A stretch of DNA of 64,000 nucleotides from DATFDN01 sp963830565 (lineage in GTDB: Bacteria > Pseudomonadota > Alphaproteobacteria > Acetobacterales > Acetobacteraceae), in contig CAWHMO010000004.1 of assembly GCA_963830565.1 (NCBI GenBank), positions 124,001 to 188,000 of the forward strand, written 5' to 3'. The notes beneath the pieces were generated by a model. That model had not been told where the DNA came from and did no database searches. It saw nothing but the letters and a program-made list of their open reading frames with translations. The translations under genes were made by a program, and so were the position numbers. Numbering within the stretch: the first letter of the stretch is position 1; every line of letters begins with the position of its first letter. Below, in pieces: positions 30,011 to 39,445 of the stretch.

Positions 30011-31441
30011 ATGGCGACTTCCACCTTCACCGCAACCGGAACCACCACTCCCGCTCAACGGGACTGGAACAATCCCGCGAACTGGGCTCCGGCGGCTGTC
30101 CCCACTGCGGCCGACACGGCGGTGGTTGCCAGCCCCTTTGCTTCCGGCCCCGTTATCTTTGGAGGGTCGGTCGACACGGTTGGCGCCCTGACGCTGAATG
30201 CCCCCACCGGAGGCACGCAAAGCAATCTGTTTATCGGCGGTGCCGACTATATCGGGGCCCCTATCGCGGCCAGCCTGGGTACCGGCACCCTGGATGTTAC
30301 TGGGGCAATCACCGACAACGCAGGCTTCGTGGCCGTTGACTTAGGCTCGAAATTGACGGCGGCGAGCGTCACTCTAGGTGGTCTCTCGGCCGAGCTTGGC
30401 GGCGGCGGCACAGTAGCGGTCAGCGGTGCTATCGCGAATACGGGCGTCGTCCTGGCCAATGGCGCGGACGTTAGTCTTGCCACCCCCTTTGTCGTCTCGG
30501 CCGGCGCGATCACCGGCACGGGCTCGATCGAGGTTCGCACCGGCTCGACCTTGGATTTGACGACCACGACCTCGGAGGTCGTGCATGTGGCTGCGGGCGC
30601 AGGCGGGGCAAGCCCGGCCACGCTCGATCTCGGCACTCCGACATTCGGCGGGACCATCAGCCTGGACGCGGGAACGTCGCTCAATCTGTTCCTCGCACCC
30701 GGAGAGACAGCGGGCGGGGCGACCGTCAGCGACTCGACGCTAAGCATCACAGGCACCAGCGAGACGATCGCGCTGGGCGCCCCCGGTTACAGCGCCGGGT
30801 TCATCGCGCCCACCGTCCCCGGCGGGCGGGCCGAGGTGACGCTGAGCCCGGTCTGCTTCGCCCGCGGCACGCGCATCGCCACGGTAAGCGGCGAGGTCGC
30901 GGTCGAGGACCTCCAGCCGGGCGAGATGGTGCGCTTGGCCGGCAACGGCGTTGCCCCGATCGTCTGGATCGGCCGGCGCACGGTCGATTGCACCCGCCAC
31001 CCCGATCCGCGCAAGGTCTGGCCGGTACGCATCCGGGCGGGCGCGTTCGGGCCGGCGTTGCCAACCCGCGATCTCCTTGTCTCGCCCCAGCACGCGATCC
31101 ATGACGAGGGCGTGCTCATCCCCGCGCGGTTCCTGGTCAACGGCAGCACCGTCACCCAGGAGCCGGTCGCCAGCATCGAGTATTTCCATGTCGAGCTGGA
31201 GCGCCACGACCTGCTGCTCGCCGAGGGGCTGGCCTCGGAGAGCTATCTCGACACTGGCGACCGCGCCAGCTTCGAGAACGCAGGCGGGGCGATGGTCCTG
31301 CATCCGGACTTCGCCCGCTGGACCTGGGACGCGCGGGCCTGCGCCGAGCTCAAGGTGACGGGGCCGGAGCTCGACGCGGTGCGTGCCAAGTTGGCGATGC
31401 GCGCCGAGGCCGACCTGCTCGCCCAGCGCGCGGCCGGCTGA
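30011..31441 (+). CDS. Hint-domain surface protein 1
   Basis: A 476-residue protein. Residues 1 to about 265 are a beta-strand-rich repeat region (Gly/Thr/Ser/Ala-rich, e.g. TGAITDNAGF, TGTGSIEVRTG). A Hint (hedgehog/intein, Hint_2-like) domain follows, with potential nucleophile C282 in SPVCFARGTRIAT, then VEDLQPGEMV, SPQHAIH and GSTVTQEP. No standard signal peptide is seen. Self-cleavage is possible from the family but not shown. The 3' half is almost identical to the next gene; the 5' half is clearly diverged. GGAAAGG lies upstream of the ATG. A strong terminator follows at 31465-31494. Confidence 0.85.
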   Translation: MATSTFTATGTTTPAQRDWNNPANWAPAAVPTAADTAVVASPFASGPVIFGGSVDTVGALTLNAPTGGTQSNLFIGGADYIGAPIAASLGTGTLDVTGAITDNAGFVAVDLGSKLTAASVTLGGLSAELGGGGTVAVSGAIANTGVVLANGADVSLATPFVVSAGAITGTGSIEVRTGSTLDLTTTTSEVVHVAAGAGGASPATLDLGTPTFGGTISLDAGTSLNLFLAPGETAGGATVSDSTLSITGTSETIALGAPGYSAGFIAPTVPGGRAEVTLSPVCFARGTRIATVSGEVAVEDLQPGEMVRLAGNGVAPIVWIGRRTVDCTRHPDPRKVWPVRIRAGAFGPALPTRDLLVSPQHAIHDEGVLIPARFLVNGSTVTQEPVASIEYFHVELERHDLLLAEGLASESYLDTGDRASFENAGGAMVLHPDFARWTWDARACAELKVTGPELDAVRAKLAMRAEADLLAQRAAG

Positions 31442-31477
31442 TCCCACCGCCTTCGGCCTAAATGAAACGGGCGGCCC
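30811..31477 (+). repeat. Direct repeat copy 1: Hint domain plus 3' end
   Basis: This 667-bp block is repeated at 32428-33094 with an exact offset of 1617 bases and no indel. By eye about 10 bases differ. It covers the Hint domain, the stop codon and the first half of the terminator. Confidence 0.9.
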
Positions 31478-31494
31478 CTTGGGCCGCCCGTTTT
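31465..31494 (+). terminator. Rho-independent terminator after Hint gene 1
   Basis: A perfect 13-bp stem, AAACGGGCGGCCC / GGGCCGCCCGTTT, with a 3-base loop and T-run lies 24 bases past the stop codon. Confidence 0.9.
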
Positions 31495-31603
31495 GCGTCG
31501 CTTGCTTGGCAAGAGGGAGGTTGAACTTGCGCCTTAATAATTCAGAAACATCCCGCCTCGCGTTCAGTCTGGCTCAGGATCGATTTGGAAAGGCTCCCAT
31601 CGC

Positions 31604-33058
31604 ATGGCGGATAAGACGTTTACACCTTCTGACACCACTGGGACCCTTGCAGCCGGCCGGGACTGGAACGCGGCCGGAAACTGGACTTCGGCGGGCATTC
31701 CGATCGCCGGTGACGCAGTAACCATCGCCTCCAATTTCAACTTCGCCCCGATCATCAGCGGTGGGACATCCGATACCGTAGCAACCGTCACGGTGAATCA
31801 GTCCACCGGCACCCTCACCAGGAGCAATCTGTTCATCGGCGGCGCTGATTACGTTGGGTCGGCTGGCGCGGGCCTCGGCCCCGGCACACTGATCGTCACC
31901 GGGACCATCGCCAATAACGGCGGCGAGCTGGACATCAACGGGCATGGGTCCACGCTCAGTGCCGCGGGGATTACCCTCGCCGCCGGAACCGGTATGGGTG
32001 GCGGCGGTGTGATCAATGTCAACGGCGGCACGATCTCGAACAGCGGGGTCATTGTTGCCGACGGGTCGGACTACCTGGTCGGCTCGCTCACCATCACCGC
32101 CGGTGCGATCGCGGGTCCAGGCACGATCGAACTCCGCGCCGGCTCACTCCTGGAGCTGAACGCCCCCACCTCCGAGCTCGTCGAGATCACGCCCACCAAT
32201 ACAGCCGCGCCCGCAGGAGGAGTATCCGGCCCGGGCACGCTCGATCTCGACACGACGACGTTCGGCGGCACACTCGCCCTTGATCCTGGTACGTCGCTGA
32301 ACCTGTTCCTGGCCCCCGGAGAGACGGCGAGCGGGGCGACGGTGACTGGTACGACGCTGGCCATCGCGGGCACCAGCGAGACGATCGCCCTCGGCGGCGC
32401 CGGCTACACCGCCGGGTTCATTCCGGCCACCGTCCCCGGCGGGCGGGTCGAGGTGACACTGAGCCCGGTCTGCTTCGCCCGCGGCACGCGCATCGCCACG
32501 GTAAGCGGCGAGGTCGCGGTCGAGGACCTCCAGCCGGGCGAGATGGTGCGCCTGGCCGGCGGCGGCCTCGCCCCGATCGTCTGGATCGGCCGGCGCACGG
32601 TCGATTGCGCCCGCCACCCCGATCCGCGCAAGGTCTGGCCGGTACGCATCCGGGCGGGCGCGTTCGGGCCGGCGTTGCCAACCCGCGATCTCCTTGTCTC
32701 GCCCCAGCACGCGATCCATGACGAGGGCGTGCTCATCCCCGCGCGGTTCCTGGTCAACGGCAGCACCGTCACCCAGGAGCCGGTCGCCAGCATCGAGTAT
32801 TTCCATGTCGAGCTGGAGCGCCACGACCTGCTGCTCGCCGAGGGGCTGGCCTCGGAGAGCTATCTCGACACTGGCGACCGCGCCAGCTTCGAGAACGCAG
32901 GCGGGGCGATGGTCCTGCATCCGGACTTCGCCCGCTGGACCTGGGACGCGCGGGCCTGCGCCGAACTCAAGGTGACGGGGCCGGAGCTCGACGCGGTGCG
33001 CGCCAAGTTGGCGATGCGCGCCGAGGCCGACCTGCTCGCCCAGCGCGCGGCCGGCTGA
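31604..33058 (+). CDS. Hint-domain surface protein 2
   Basis: A 484-residue paralogue of the preceding gene. The N-terminal 275 residues keep the same layout (DWNAAGNW, NLFIGGADY, LAPGETASGA) but differ at many positions. From about residue 275 the two are nearly identical, including potential nucleophile C290 in SPVCFARGTR. The leader resembles that of copy 1 (CAGGATCG, TTTGGAAAGG before the ATG), so promoter and ribosome site were probably duplicated with the gene. Processing by the Hint domain is inference. Confidence 0.85.
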   Translation: MADKTFTPSDTTGTLAAGRDWNAAGNWTSAGIPIAGDAVTIASNFNFAPIISGGTSDTVATVTVNQSTGTLTRSNLFIGGADYVGSAGAGLGPGTLIVTGTIANNGGELDINGHGSTLSAAGITLAAGTGMGGGGVINVNGGTISNSGVIVADGSDYLVGSLTITAGAIAGPGTIELRAGSLLELNAPTSELVEITPTNTAAPAGGVSGPGTLDLDTTTFGGTLALDPGTSLNLFLAPGETASGATVTGTTLAIAGTSETIALGGAGYTAGFIPATVPGGRVEVTLSPVCFARGTRIATVSGEVAVEDLQPGEMVRLAGGGLAPIVWIGRRTVDCARHPDPRKVWPVRIRAGAFGPALPTRDLLVSPQHAIHDEGVLIPARFLVNGSTVTQEPVASIEYFHVELERHDLLLAEGLASESYLDTGDRASFENAGGAMVLHPDFARWTWDARACAELKVTGPELDAVRAKLAMRAEADLLAQRAAG

Positions 33059-33094
33059 TCCCACCGCCTTCGGCCTAAATGAAACGGGCGGCCC
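32428..33094 (+). repeat. Direct repeat copy 2: Hint domain plus 3' end
   Basis: Second copy of the block at 30811-31477, about 98 percent identical by eye. It ends within the terminator stem, after which the two copies diverge. Confidence 0.9.
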
Positions 33095-33109
33095 TTTGGG
33101 CACCCGTTT
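33082..33109 (+). terminator. Degenerate terminator after Hint gene 2
   Basis: Counterpart of the terminator after copy 1. The stem AAACGGG..GCCC / GGGC.CCCGTTT now has an internal bulge (CG against A), so it is weaker but still plausible. Confidence 0.65.
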
Positions 33110-33126
33110 CTATTGCGGAAATCATC

Positions 33127-33177
33127 ACCTCTCCCGTACGCGGGAGAGGTCGGCGAGCGAAGCGAGCCGGGTGAGGG
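33127..33177. repeat. Dispersed palindromic element, copy 2
   Basis: A hairpin, ACCTCTCCCG / CGGGAGAGGT (33127-33150, loop TACG), is followed by an arm that ends GAGCCGGGTGAGGG. The same sequence family occurs at 24236-24353. It lies between two convergent genes. Confidence 0.75.
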
Positions 33178-33185
33178 TCGGCAGG

Positions 33186-33629
33186 TCAAGGGCCCTGCTG
33201 CCACCCGCGCGCCGTCTGACGCCAATAGGTCAGCGTGTGGCCGGCAGCGCGTGCGGCCGTCCAGCGGCGGCGGGCCGCCTCGGTCGCAGCCTGGTCCTGG
33301 CCGTCGAACAGGTCGAACACGCGGGCATAAGCGTCGCATCGCGTGCTGTCGGCGCCTGCCACCAGGAACAGGAAGCGCGCCCCATTCGGCGCCGGCCCGT
33401 CTGCCGTGGTCAGCCAGATTGGCTGCAAATCCGGATCTTCGTCCGGCGCCGAATTGTGCGGCAGCCATGCCTCGGCGCCCCACAGCGCGGTGTCGATCGC
33501 GCCGAGCCGATCGGCGGCTCCGCACAGCACCACCGCGCGCTCCCCGGCTCCCAGCGTCCGCGCGAGCAGGAGCGGCAGCGCCTGGTCGGGTCCGCTGCGG
33601 GTCAGGTGATAGAAGCCGATCTCGGCCAG
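33186..33629 (-). CDS. holC: DNA polymerase III chi subunit
   Basis: Clamp-loader accessory subunit of 147 residues. It has EIGFYHLTRS at the start, LPLLLARTLGAGERAVVL, and the C-terminal VFDLFDG and WTAARAAGHTLTYWRQ segments. It lies 13 bases after pepA, the same pepA-holC order as in E. coli. The family start falls on a CTG (33629) with GGAGAGGG just upstream. No ATG, GTG or TTG occurs in frame until ATG 33728 inside pepA, which would add 33 unrelated residues. CTG initiation is therefore proposed but not certain. Confidence 0.82.
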   Translation of the reverse strand: MAEIGFYHLTRSGPDQALPLLLARTLGAGERAVVLCGAADRLGAIDTALWGAEAWLPHNSAPDEDPDLQPIWLTTADGPAPNGARFLFLVAGADSTRCDAYARVFDLFDGQDQAATEAARRRWTAARAAGHTLTYWRQTARGWQQGP

Positions 33630-33642
33630 CGTCCCTCTCCGC

Positions 33643-35112
33643 TCAGCCCTGCTCGTAGTGCTCCGCCACCAGCCGGTCGAGCAGCCGCACGCCGAACGCC
33701 GTCGCGCCCTTGGGGACGCAGGCCGCATCCTTGCTGCTCCAGGCCGTGCCGGCGATATCAAGATGCGCCCAGGGCTTGTCGTTGACGAAGCGCTTGAGGA
33801 ACTGAGCGGCGGTGATCGAGCCCCCCGGCCGGCCGCCGACGTTCTTCATGTCGGCGATCTCAGACTTGATCTGCCGGTCATAGACCTCGTCCAGCGGCAT
33901 CCGCCACAGTTTCTCGCCCGTCGCCCGCCCCGCCGCCGCCAGCCGCTCGGCCAGGGCATCGTCGTTGCTGAACAGTCCGGCGTGCTCATGGCCGAGCGCG
34001 ACGATGATCGCGCCCGTCAATGTCGCCAGATTGACCATGAACTGCGGATCGAACTTCTCCTGGCAGTACCAAAGCACGTCGGCCAGGACCAGGCGGCCCT
34101 CTGCGTCGGTGTTGATGACCTCGATCGTCTGGCCGGAGTAGCTCTTCACGACATCGCCCGGCCGTTGCGCGGTGCCCGAGGGCATGTTCTCGACCAGTCC
34201 CACGATGCCGACGACATTGGCCCTGGCCTTGCGGCCGGCCAGCGCGGCCATCAGCCCGATCACGGTGCCGGCGCCGGCCATGTCCCACTTCATGTCCTCC
34301 ATGCCGCCGGCCGGCTTGATGCTGATGCCGCCGGTGTCGAAGGTGACGCCCTTGCCGATGAAGGCGACCGGCTTGCCGCTCCCGCCTCCGCCATGCCAGC
34401 GCATCACCACCATCCGAGGCTCGTTGGCGCTGCCCTGCGACACGCCGAGCAGGGCGCCGAAGCCTAAGCGGCGCATCTCCTGCGGCCCCAGCACCTCCAC
34501 CTCCACGCCGAGCTCACCGAGCTTCCGGCACCTTTCGGCCATCTCGGCCGGATTGAGGACGTTGGGCGGCTCGCTCACCAGGTCGCGCGAGAGGAACACG
34601 CCCCGCGCCACCGCCCGCAGCGGCGCGAACGCGGCCTCGGTCCGCTTCGGGTCGGCGGCCAGCACGGACAGTCGGGCGAGACGCGGCTTGTCCTCCGGCT
34701 TCTCCTTGGTGCGATAGCGGTCGAAGCGATAGGCCCGCAGCACCGCCCCGAGCGCCGCGCGCGCGCCCTGCTCCGATGTCAGCTCATCAGCCGCCAGCGC
34801 CGCGGTTTCCTCGCGACCCAGCGCCGCGGCGGCGTTCCCGCCCGCCTCCTCCAGCCGGCGCTGGTCGATCTCGGCCGCCTTGCCCAGGCCGATCGCGACA
34901 ACGCGGCTCAGGCCGGCGCCCGGCGCCAGGATCACGCAGCTCTTGCCCTTTCCGCCCTTGAACTCGGCGGCCTGCATCGCTCGCGCGATCGCCCCGCCCG
35001 TCGCCTCGTCGGCCTGCGCCCACAATCCGGACGGCCGCGCATCCTCGGCGACGAACATGACGAGCGCGCCGGAGGACGGCAGCGAGGGGCCGGTGAAGGC
35101 GACATCGAGCAT
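33643..35112 (-). CDS. pepA: Leucyl aminopeptidase (M17)
   Basis: Cytosolic two-metal aminopeptidase of 489 residues. The signature NTDAEGRLVLAD is present, with metal ligands in GKGVTFDTGGIS and DMAGAGTVIG. The catalytic domain occupies roughly residues 180-489. Length and order agree with PepA. It has ATG at 35112 and is divergent from the Sua5-type gene. Confidence 0.96.
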   Translation of the reverse strand: MLDVAFTGPSLPSSGALVMFVAEDARPSGLWAQADEATGGAIARAMQAAEFKGGKGKSCVILAPGAGLSRVVAIGLGKAAEIDQRRLEEAGGNAAAALGREETAALAADELTSEQGARAALGAVLRAYRFDRYRTKEKPEDKPRLARLSVLAADPKRTEAAFAPLRAVARGVFLSRDLVSEPPNVLNPAEMAERCRKLGELGVEVEVLGPQEMRRLGFGALLGVSQGSANEPRMVVMRWHGGGGSGKPVAFIGKGVTFDTGGISIKPAGGMEDMKWDMAGAGTVIGLMAALAGRKARANVVGIVGLVENMPSGTAQRPGDVVKSYSGQTIEVINTDAEGRLVLADVLWYCQEKFDPQFMVNLATLTGAIIVALGHEHAGLFSNDDALAERLAAAGRATGEKLWRMPLDEVYDRQIKSEIADMKNVGGRPGGSITAAQFLKRFVNDKPWAHLDIAGTAWSSKDAACVPKGATAFGVRLLDRLVAEHYEQG

Positions 35113-35184
35113 TGCAAAGACCTTCCGCGATCGTTTGAGCCGCGCACTCTAGGCCATGCCCGCCCGGCTCGCCATCTTCGGCCG

Positions 35185-36169
35185 ATGACTGAGATCCTCG
35201 CCGCCGATCCCGCCGGCCTCGCGCGCGCCGCCGCGCTGCTGCGTGCCGGCTCGCTCGTCGCCTTCGGCACCGAGACGGTGTACGGGCTGGGCGCCGATGC
35301 CACCGACCCGCGCGCGGTGGCGGCGGTATTCGAGGCAAAGGGAAGGCCGCACTTCAACCCGCTGATCTGCCACTACCCCGATGCGGAAGCGGCGTTTGTC
35401 CATGTCACGGCAAGCGACGTCGCGCGTCGCCTCGCGCAAGCCTTCTGGCCCGGTCCGCTGACCATGGTCCTGCCGCGCGGCGAGGCGTGCGACGTGGCTC
35501 TGCTGGCCGGCGCGGGTCTGGAGACGTTGGCCGTGCGCGTCCCCGCCCACGCCACGGCGCTGGCGCTGCTGCGCGAAGTCGGCCGCCCATTGGCCGCGCC
35601 CTCGGCGAACCGCTCGGGCCAGGTCAGCCCCACCACCGCCTGCCATGTCCTGGATGGGCTGGAAGGGCGGATCGCCGCCGTACTCGACTGTGGCCCCTGC
35701 CCGGTGGGCGTGGAGTTCGACGGTGCTCGACTTGACCGGAGCGCGCCCCGTGCTGCTGCGTCCTGGCGGCGCCGCTACCGAGATGATCGAGGCGCTGGTC
35801 GGCACCGTCGGGCGTGGCATCCCGCACGCGCTCGCGCAAGCCTCGCGCGGCCTTCGCTCGCCCGGCCTCCTGGTCTCGCACTACGCGCCGACGCTGCCGG
35901 TGCGGCTCGATGCGGAGACAGTCGGCGCCGACGAGGCCCTGCTCGCCTTCGGCCCGCAGCTGCCGGGGGCCGGCGCGGTGTTCGAACTCAGCGCCGCGGG
36001 CGACCTGACCGAAGCGGCGGCGAACCTGTTCGCCGGTCTGCGCTGGCTGGACGCCGAGGGCCAGCGCAGGGGCCTGCGCCGCATCGCGGCTATGAAGGTT
36101 CCGCCACATGGCCTGGGGCTCGCGATCAACGACCGGCTGGCCCGCGCCGCGGCCCCGCGCGAGCGTTGA
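35185..36169 (+). CDS. L-threonylcarbamoyladenylate synthase (Sua5 type), one-base frameshift
   Basis: Makes the threonylcarbamoyl-AMP used for tRNA t6A37. The catalytic domain has FGTETVYGLGADAT, FEAKGRPHFNPLI and APSANRSGQVSPT. A C-terminal Sua5 domain of about 120 residues follows, so the protein is the long type (327 residues after correction). Frame breaks after GPCPVGVE: one extra T at 35716-35717 (GAGTTCGACG where GAG TCG ACG is expected). Continuation STVLDLTGARPVLLRPG is in the next frame. The gene is normally essential, which argues for a sequence error. Confidence 0.88.
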
Positions 36170-36330
36170 GCTATTCCGCCGCGTGGGGCTCCCGCTACAA
36201 AGCCTTACTCGCGGTCCAAGTCATGGGCGCGGTGATCGCGCGGCGGCAAAGGCCTGTGTCACCGTAACGGCACTTTCCCGCTGTGAACGCCTCCGTCACA
36301 AAGAGCCTATCCGGACTGGAGGAGGATCGC

Positions 36331-38385
36331 ATGAAATCGACGCTCCGGCTGAGCACGACACTGGCACTCGCCCTGCTGGCGGGCACGCAGCCGATCCGGG
36401 CACAGGGCGGCAACCGTCCGCTGGTCACGCCGCAGCCCGATCCTGGTCCCGCCGTCGCGCCCTATGTGAGCGAGCCGGCCGCCGGGCCGGAGATGTCGCG
36501 CGATCAGCTCATCGCGGCATTGCGGTCGAAAGTGAAGTACGTCTTCGTCATCTTCAACGAGAACCACTCCTTCGACAACGAATTCGGCACCTTCCCCGGC
36601 GCAAACGGACTGTTCTCCGACGGCACCGCGCCGCGCGACGCCGCCCACACGCCCGGCTTCACGCAGAGCTACACCGATGCCGGCGGTAAGCAGGTCACGG
36701 TCTCGCCCTTCCGGATCGGCCCCGAGCAGAACGCGACGTTCATCGACAGCGTGGATCACAGCCACGCCGGACTGGCCAGGAAGCTGCACGTCACGAACGG
36801 CGTGCCCGCGATGGACGGGTTCGCCGAGGACGAGTACAGCCGCTTCGCCTCCAAGGGCGGGGCGAACAACCGCGCGATGGGAACGCAGTTCGCGCGGCTG
36901 GTGATGAGCCACATCGATTGCGACACAATCCCGTTCTTCTGGAACTACGCCAATCGCTTCGTGCTGTTCGACAACATCTTCGCCACCGAGGACACCCCGT
37001 CGACCCCGAACGCCATTGCGATGCTCGCCGGCCAGTCGGGCGAGACGCAATGGGTCAAGCACGGCAAGCAGGGCACGGGCTATGAGGTGAACGGCGCCTC
37101 CGGCACGACGCAAGGGCCGCCCCTGGTGAATGACCCGCAGCCGTTCTGGGGCTCGCAGTTCGACACCACGACGACGGACCGCGAACCGCGGGGCGCGCGC
37201 AAGGAGAGCTACGCCAACGCCAACATCGCCTCCAACCTGACCTTCGCCACACTGCCGCTGACGTTTGCGGGACCAGGCGTGAAGGAGGCGATGGCGCAGG
37301 ATCGCGCGCCGGAGTCCGATCTCGCGGACGTACGCCAGGACATCCCCTTCATCGCCTCGCGGAGCGGTAATCCGGTCCCGTGGCGCTGGTACGAGGAAGG
37401 CTACGACCATGAGCCGACCGATCCCGCCGGGGTCGCCACGCACGCCGATTACGTCAGCCATCACGACGCCGGGCAGTATTTCGGCTACATCGCCAACAAC
37501 CCCGATGAGCAGCGCAATCTGCGCGGGCTGGGCGACTTCTTCGCCGACATCGACAACGGCCGCCTTCCGGAACACGGCGTGTTCTACGTCCGCGGCGGGT
37601 TCGGCAATCTCGAGCGCCAGAAGCCGCCGATCCAGAACCCCGACTTCCCGAGCGCGTCGGGCCTCACGCAGTCCGACATCGCCGCGATCGACGCGGGGAA
37701 GGACGGCAACGACGATCACCCGGTCTACAGCGATCGCCAGATCAGCGAGGCGATGGCGGCCCGCGTGGTCAACGCAGTGGCGAGCCGCCCGGCGCTGTGG
37801 GCGCAGAGCATGATCGTGATCACCTACGACGAGTCGGACGGCTTCTACGATCACGTGCCGCCGCGCATCCTGTCCTACGGACCGGATGGCCTGCCGCTGG
37901 CGCGCGGCATCCGCATCCCGATGACCGTCATCTCACCCTATGCGCGCGCCCATGTCGTCGCGCACGCCGAGGGCGACCACAACGCCGTCATCGAGACGAT
38001 CGAGGCGCTGTTCGACCTGCCGCCGCTCGCCAGCCTGCCGGACGAGAAGCAGGCGCTGCTGGCCGGCGCCGACCCGCGCTTCAACGGACCGGGCGGCTTC
38101 GTGCAGCACTATCTCGGCCCGCGCGACATCAACACGCCCGCAACCGACGATCTGCTGTCCGCCTTCGAGCCGCGCCGTCTGACCGGCGAAATGCCGCCTT
38201 TGCCGGGCGAATACGCGATGATCCCGGACGACGTGGTGGCGAAGCTGCCGCACTACGGTGGGAGGGGGTGCGCGGCCATCGGAATGACGCCCGAGGACCG
38301 CCGCCAGAATATCAAGGCCGCCGTGCCGGCGGGCTTCAACACGCTGCCCTCGACCTTGCCGCAGTACAACGGCGACGCGCCGTAA
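36331..38385 (+). CDS. Secreted phosphoesterase (phospholipase C/acid phosphatase family)
   Basis: Periplasmic or secreted member of the alkaline-phosphatase superfamily (PF04185-like), 684 residues. It starts with a signal peptide (hydrophobic LALALLAG, cleavage probably after IRA). Motifs: FNENHSFDNEFGTFPG, FATEDTPSTPNAIAMLAGQ, VITYDESDGFYDHVPP and EGDHNAVIETIEALFDLPP. ATG 36331 is chosen over an in-frame start 48 bases upstream because of GGAGGA and the signal peptide. It likely liberates phosphate from phospholipids or phosphoesters; the substrate is not determinable. Confidence 0.85.
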   Translation: MKSTLRLSTTLALALLAGTQPIRAQGGNRPLVTPQPDPGPAVAPYVSEPAAGPEMSRDQLIAALRSKVKYVFVIFNENHSFDNEFGTFPGANGLFSDGTAPRDAAHTPGFTQSYTDAGGKQVTVSPFRIGPEQNATFIDSVDHSHAGLARKLHVTNGVPAMDGFAEDEYSRFASKGGANNRAMGTQFARLVMSHIDCDTIPFFWNYANRFVLFDNIFATEDTPSTPNAIAMLAGQSGETQWVKHGKQGTGYEVNGASGTTQGPPLVNDPQPFWGSQFDTTTTDREPRGARKESYANANIASNLTFATLPLTFAGPGVKEAMAQDRAPESDLADVRQDIPFIASRSGNPVPWRWYEEGYDHEPTDPAGVATHADYVSHHDAGQYFGYIANNPDEQRNLRGLGDFFADIDNGRLPEHGVFYVRGGFGNLERQKPPIQNPDFPSASGLTQSDIAAIDAGKDGNDDHPVYSDRQISEAMAARVVNAVASRPALWAQSMIVITYDESDGFYDHVPPRILSYGPDGLPLARGIRIPMTVISPYARAHVVAHAEGDHNAVIETIEALFDLPPLASLPDEKQALLAGADPRFNGPGGFVQHYLGPRDINTPATDDLLSAFEPRRLTGEMPPLPGEYAMIPDDVVAKLPHYGGRGCAAIGMTPEDRRQNIKAAVPAGFNTLPSTLPQYNGDAP

Positions 38386-38392
38386 GCGCGCG

Positions 38393-39358
38393 ATGCTCAG
38401 GGCGCTACTGCTGGCCTGGGTCGCGCTCGGCCCCGTCGCCTGGCCAGCGCGCGCCGACGCGATGCTCGACCGCGTGCGCGCAACCGGCGTCGTGCGCTGC
38501 GGCGCGGAGGAGCGGCCGGGCATCGCCTCGCCCGTGGCCGATGGCCGGATCGCCGGGCTGGCGGTCGATCTGTGCCGGGCTGTCGCCATCGCGGTGCTGG
38601 GTCCGCGCGGGCAGATCATGTTCCGCCTCTATGCCGCCGACCGCGACTTCGATGCCGTGCGCCAGGGCGCGGAGGACCTGTCGTTCCTGACCGGCAACAC
38701 CATCGCCGATCACCAGCTTGCCGCCTCTATCCTCCCGGGGCCGGTCGTCTTCATCGAACGCATCGCGCTCATGGTGCCGGAGGCATCGCCGGTGCGCGAC
38801 ATCCGCGATCTCAGAGGCCGCGCCATCTGCCTGATGATCGGCAGCGAGGCGCAGCGCGTGCTGGAGGAAACGGCCGGGCGGCTCCGCCTGAGCTTCGCGC
38901 GGCTGAGCTTCGAGGAGGATGCGGAGATGCTGGACGCCTATGATGTCCAGCGTTGCCAGGCTGTCGTGGGAGAAGCGACGCGGCTGGCGGAGATGCGTCA
39001 TGCCGGCGGCGTCAATCGCCTGAGCAGCCGCCTATTGGCTGAACCGCTCGCGCTGTCGCCGATGATCGCGGCGACCGGCGTTTCGGACGCGCGCTGGTCG
39101 GCGCTGGTGGCCTGGGTCATGGATGCGCTGATCCTCGGCGATGTGCCTGCCGACCCCTGGCATCCGGGCGGCGCCGAGGCACTCCCGATCCGTTCGCGCC
39201 TCGCCGGCCTGCGTCCGGGCTGGCAGTCGGAGGTGCTGGCCGAAACCGGCTCCTATGGCGCCATCGTCAGGCGCAACCTGGTCGAAGCCCTGGGCCTGGA
39301 GCCCGGCCCCAACGCCCCGTGGCCGGCGGGCCTGCTGCTGCCTCCGGCCGCACGGTAG
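38393..39358 (+). CDS. Periplasmic solute-binding protein (family 3-like)
   Basis: Protein of 321 residues with a signal peptide (LLLAWVALGPVAWPARADA) and a bilobal binding-protein fold resembling amino-acid binding proteins of AapJ type (TGVVRCGAEERPG, RDLRGRAICLMIGS). It starts 8 bases after the phosphoesterase gene and may be co-transcribed. No ABC permease or ATPase genes are nearby, so it may be an orphan or serve sensing. It ends just before the inserted IS element. Confidence 0.75.
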   Translation: MLRALLLAWVALGPVAWPARADAMLDRVRATGVVRCGAEERPGIASPVADGRIAGLAVDLCRAVAIAVLGPRGQIMFRLYAADRDFDAVRQGAEDLSFLTGNTIADHQLAASILPGPVVFIERIALMVPEASPVRDIRDLRGRAICLMIGSEAQRVLEETAGRLRLSFARLSFEEDAEMLDAYDVQRCQAVVGEATRLAEMRHAGGVNRLSSRLLAEPLALSPMIAATGVSDARWSALVAWVMDALILGDVPADPWHPGGAEALPIRSRLAGLRPGWQSEVLAETGSYGAIVRRNLVEALGLEPGPNAPWPAGLLLPPAAR

Positions 39359-39375
39359 TTTGTTCGCCCCGCCCC

Positions 39376-39383
39376 AAAAGAAT
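39376..39383. repeat. Target site duplication, left copy
   Basis: AAAAGAAT directly before the left terminal repeat; the identical octamer follows the right end at 41492-41499. Eight bases is the usual length for the IS1595 family. Confidence 0.93.
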
Positions 39384-39445
39384 GGCGATTATATGGTTGA
39401 CAAACGTGGCTCTAGGGGTAGTATGGCAGTCAAGGAGTAGCCGCC

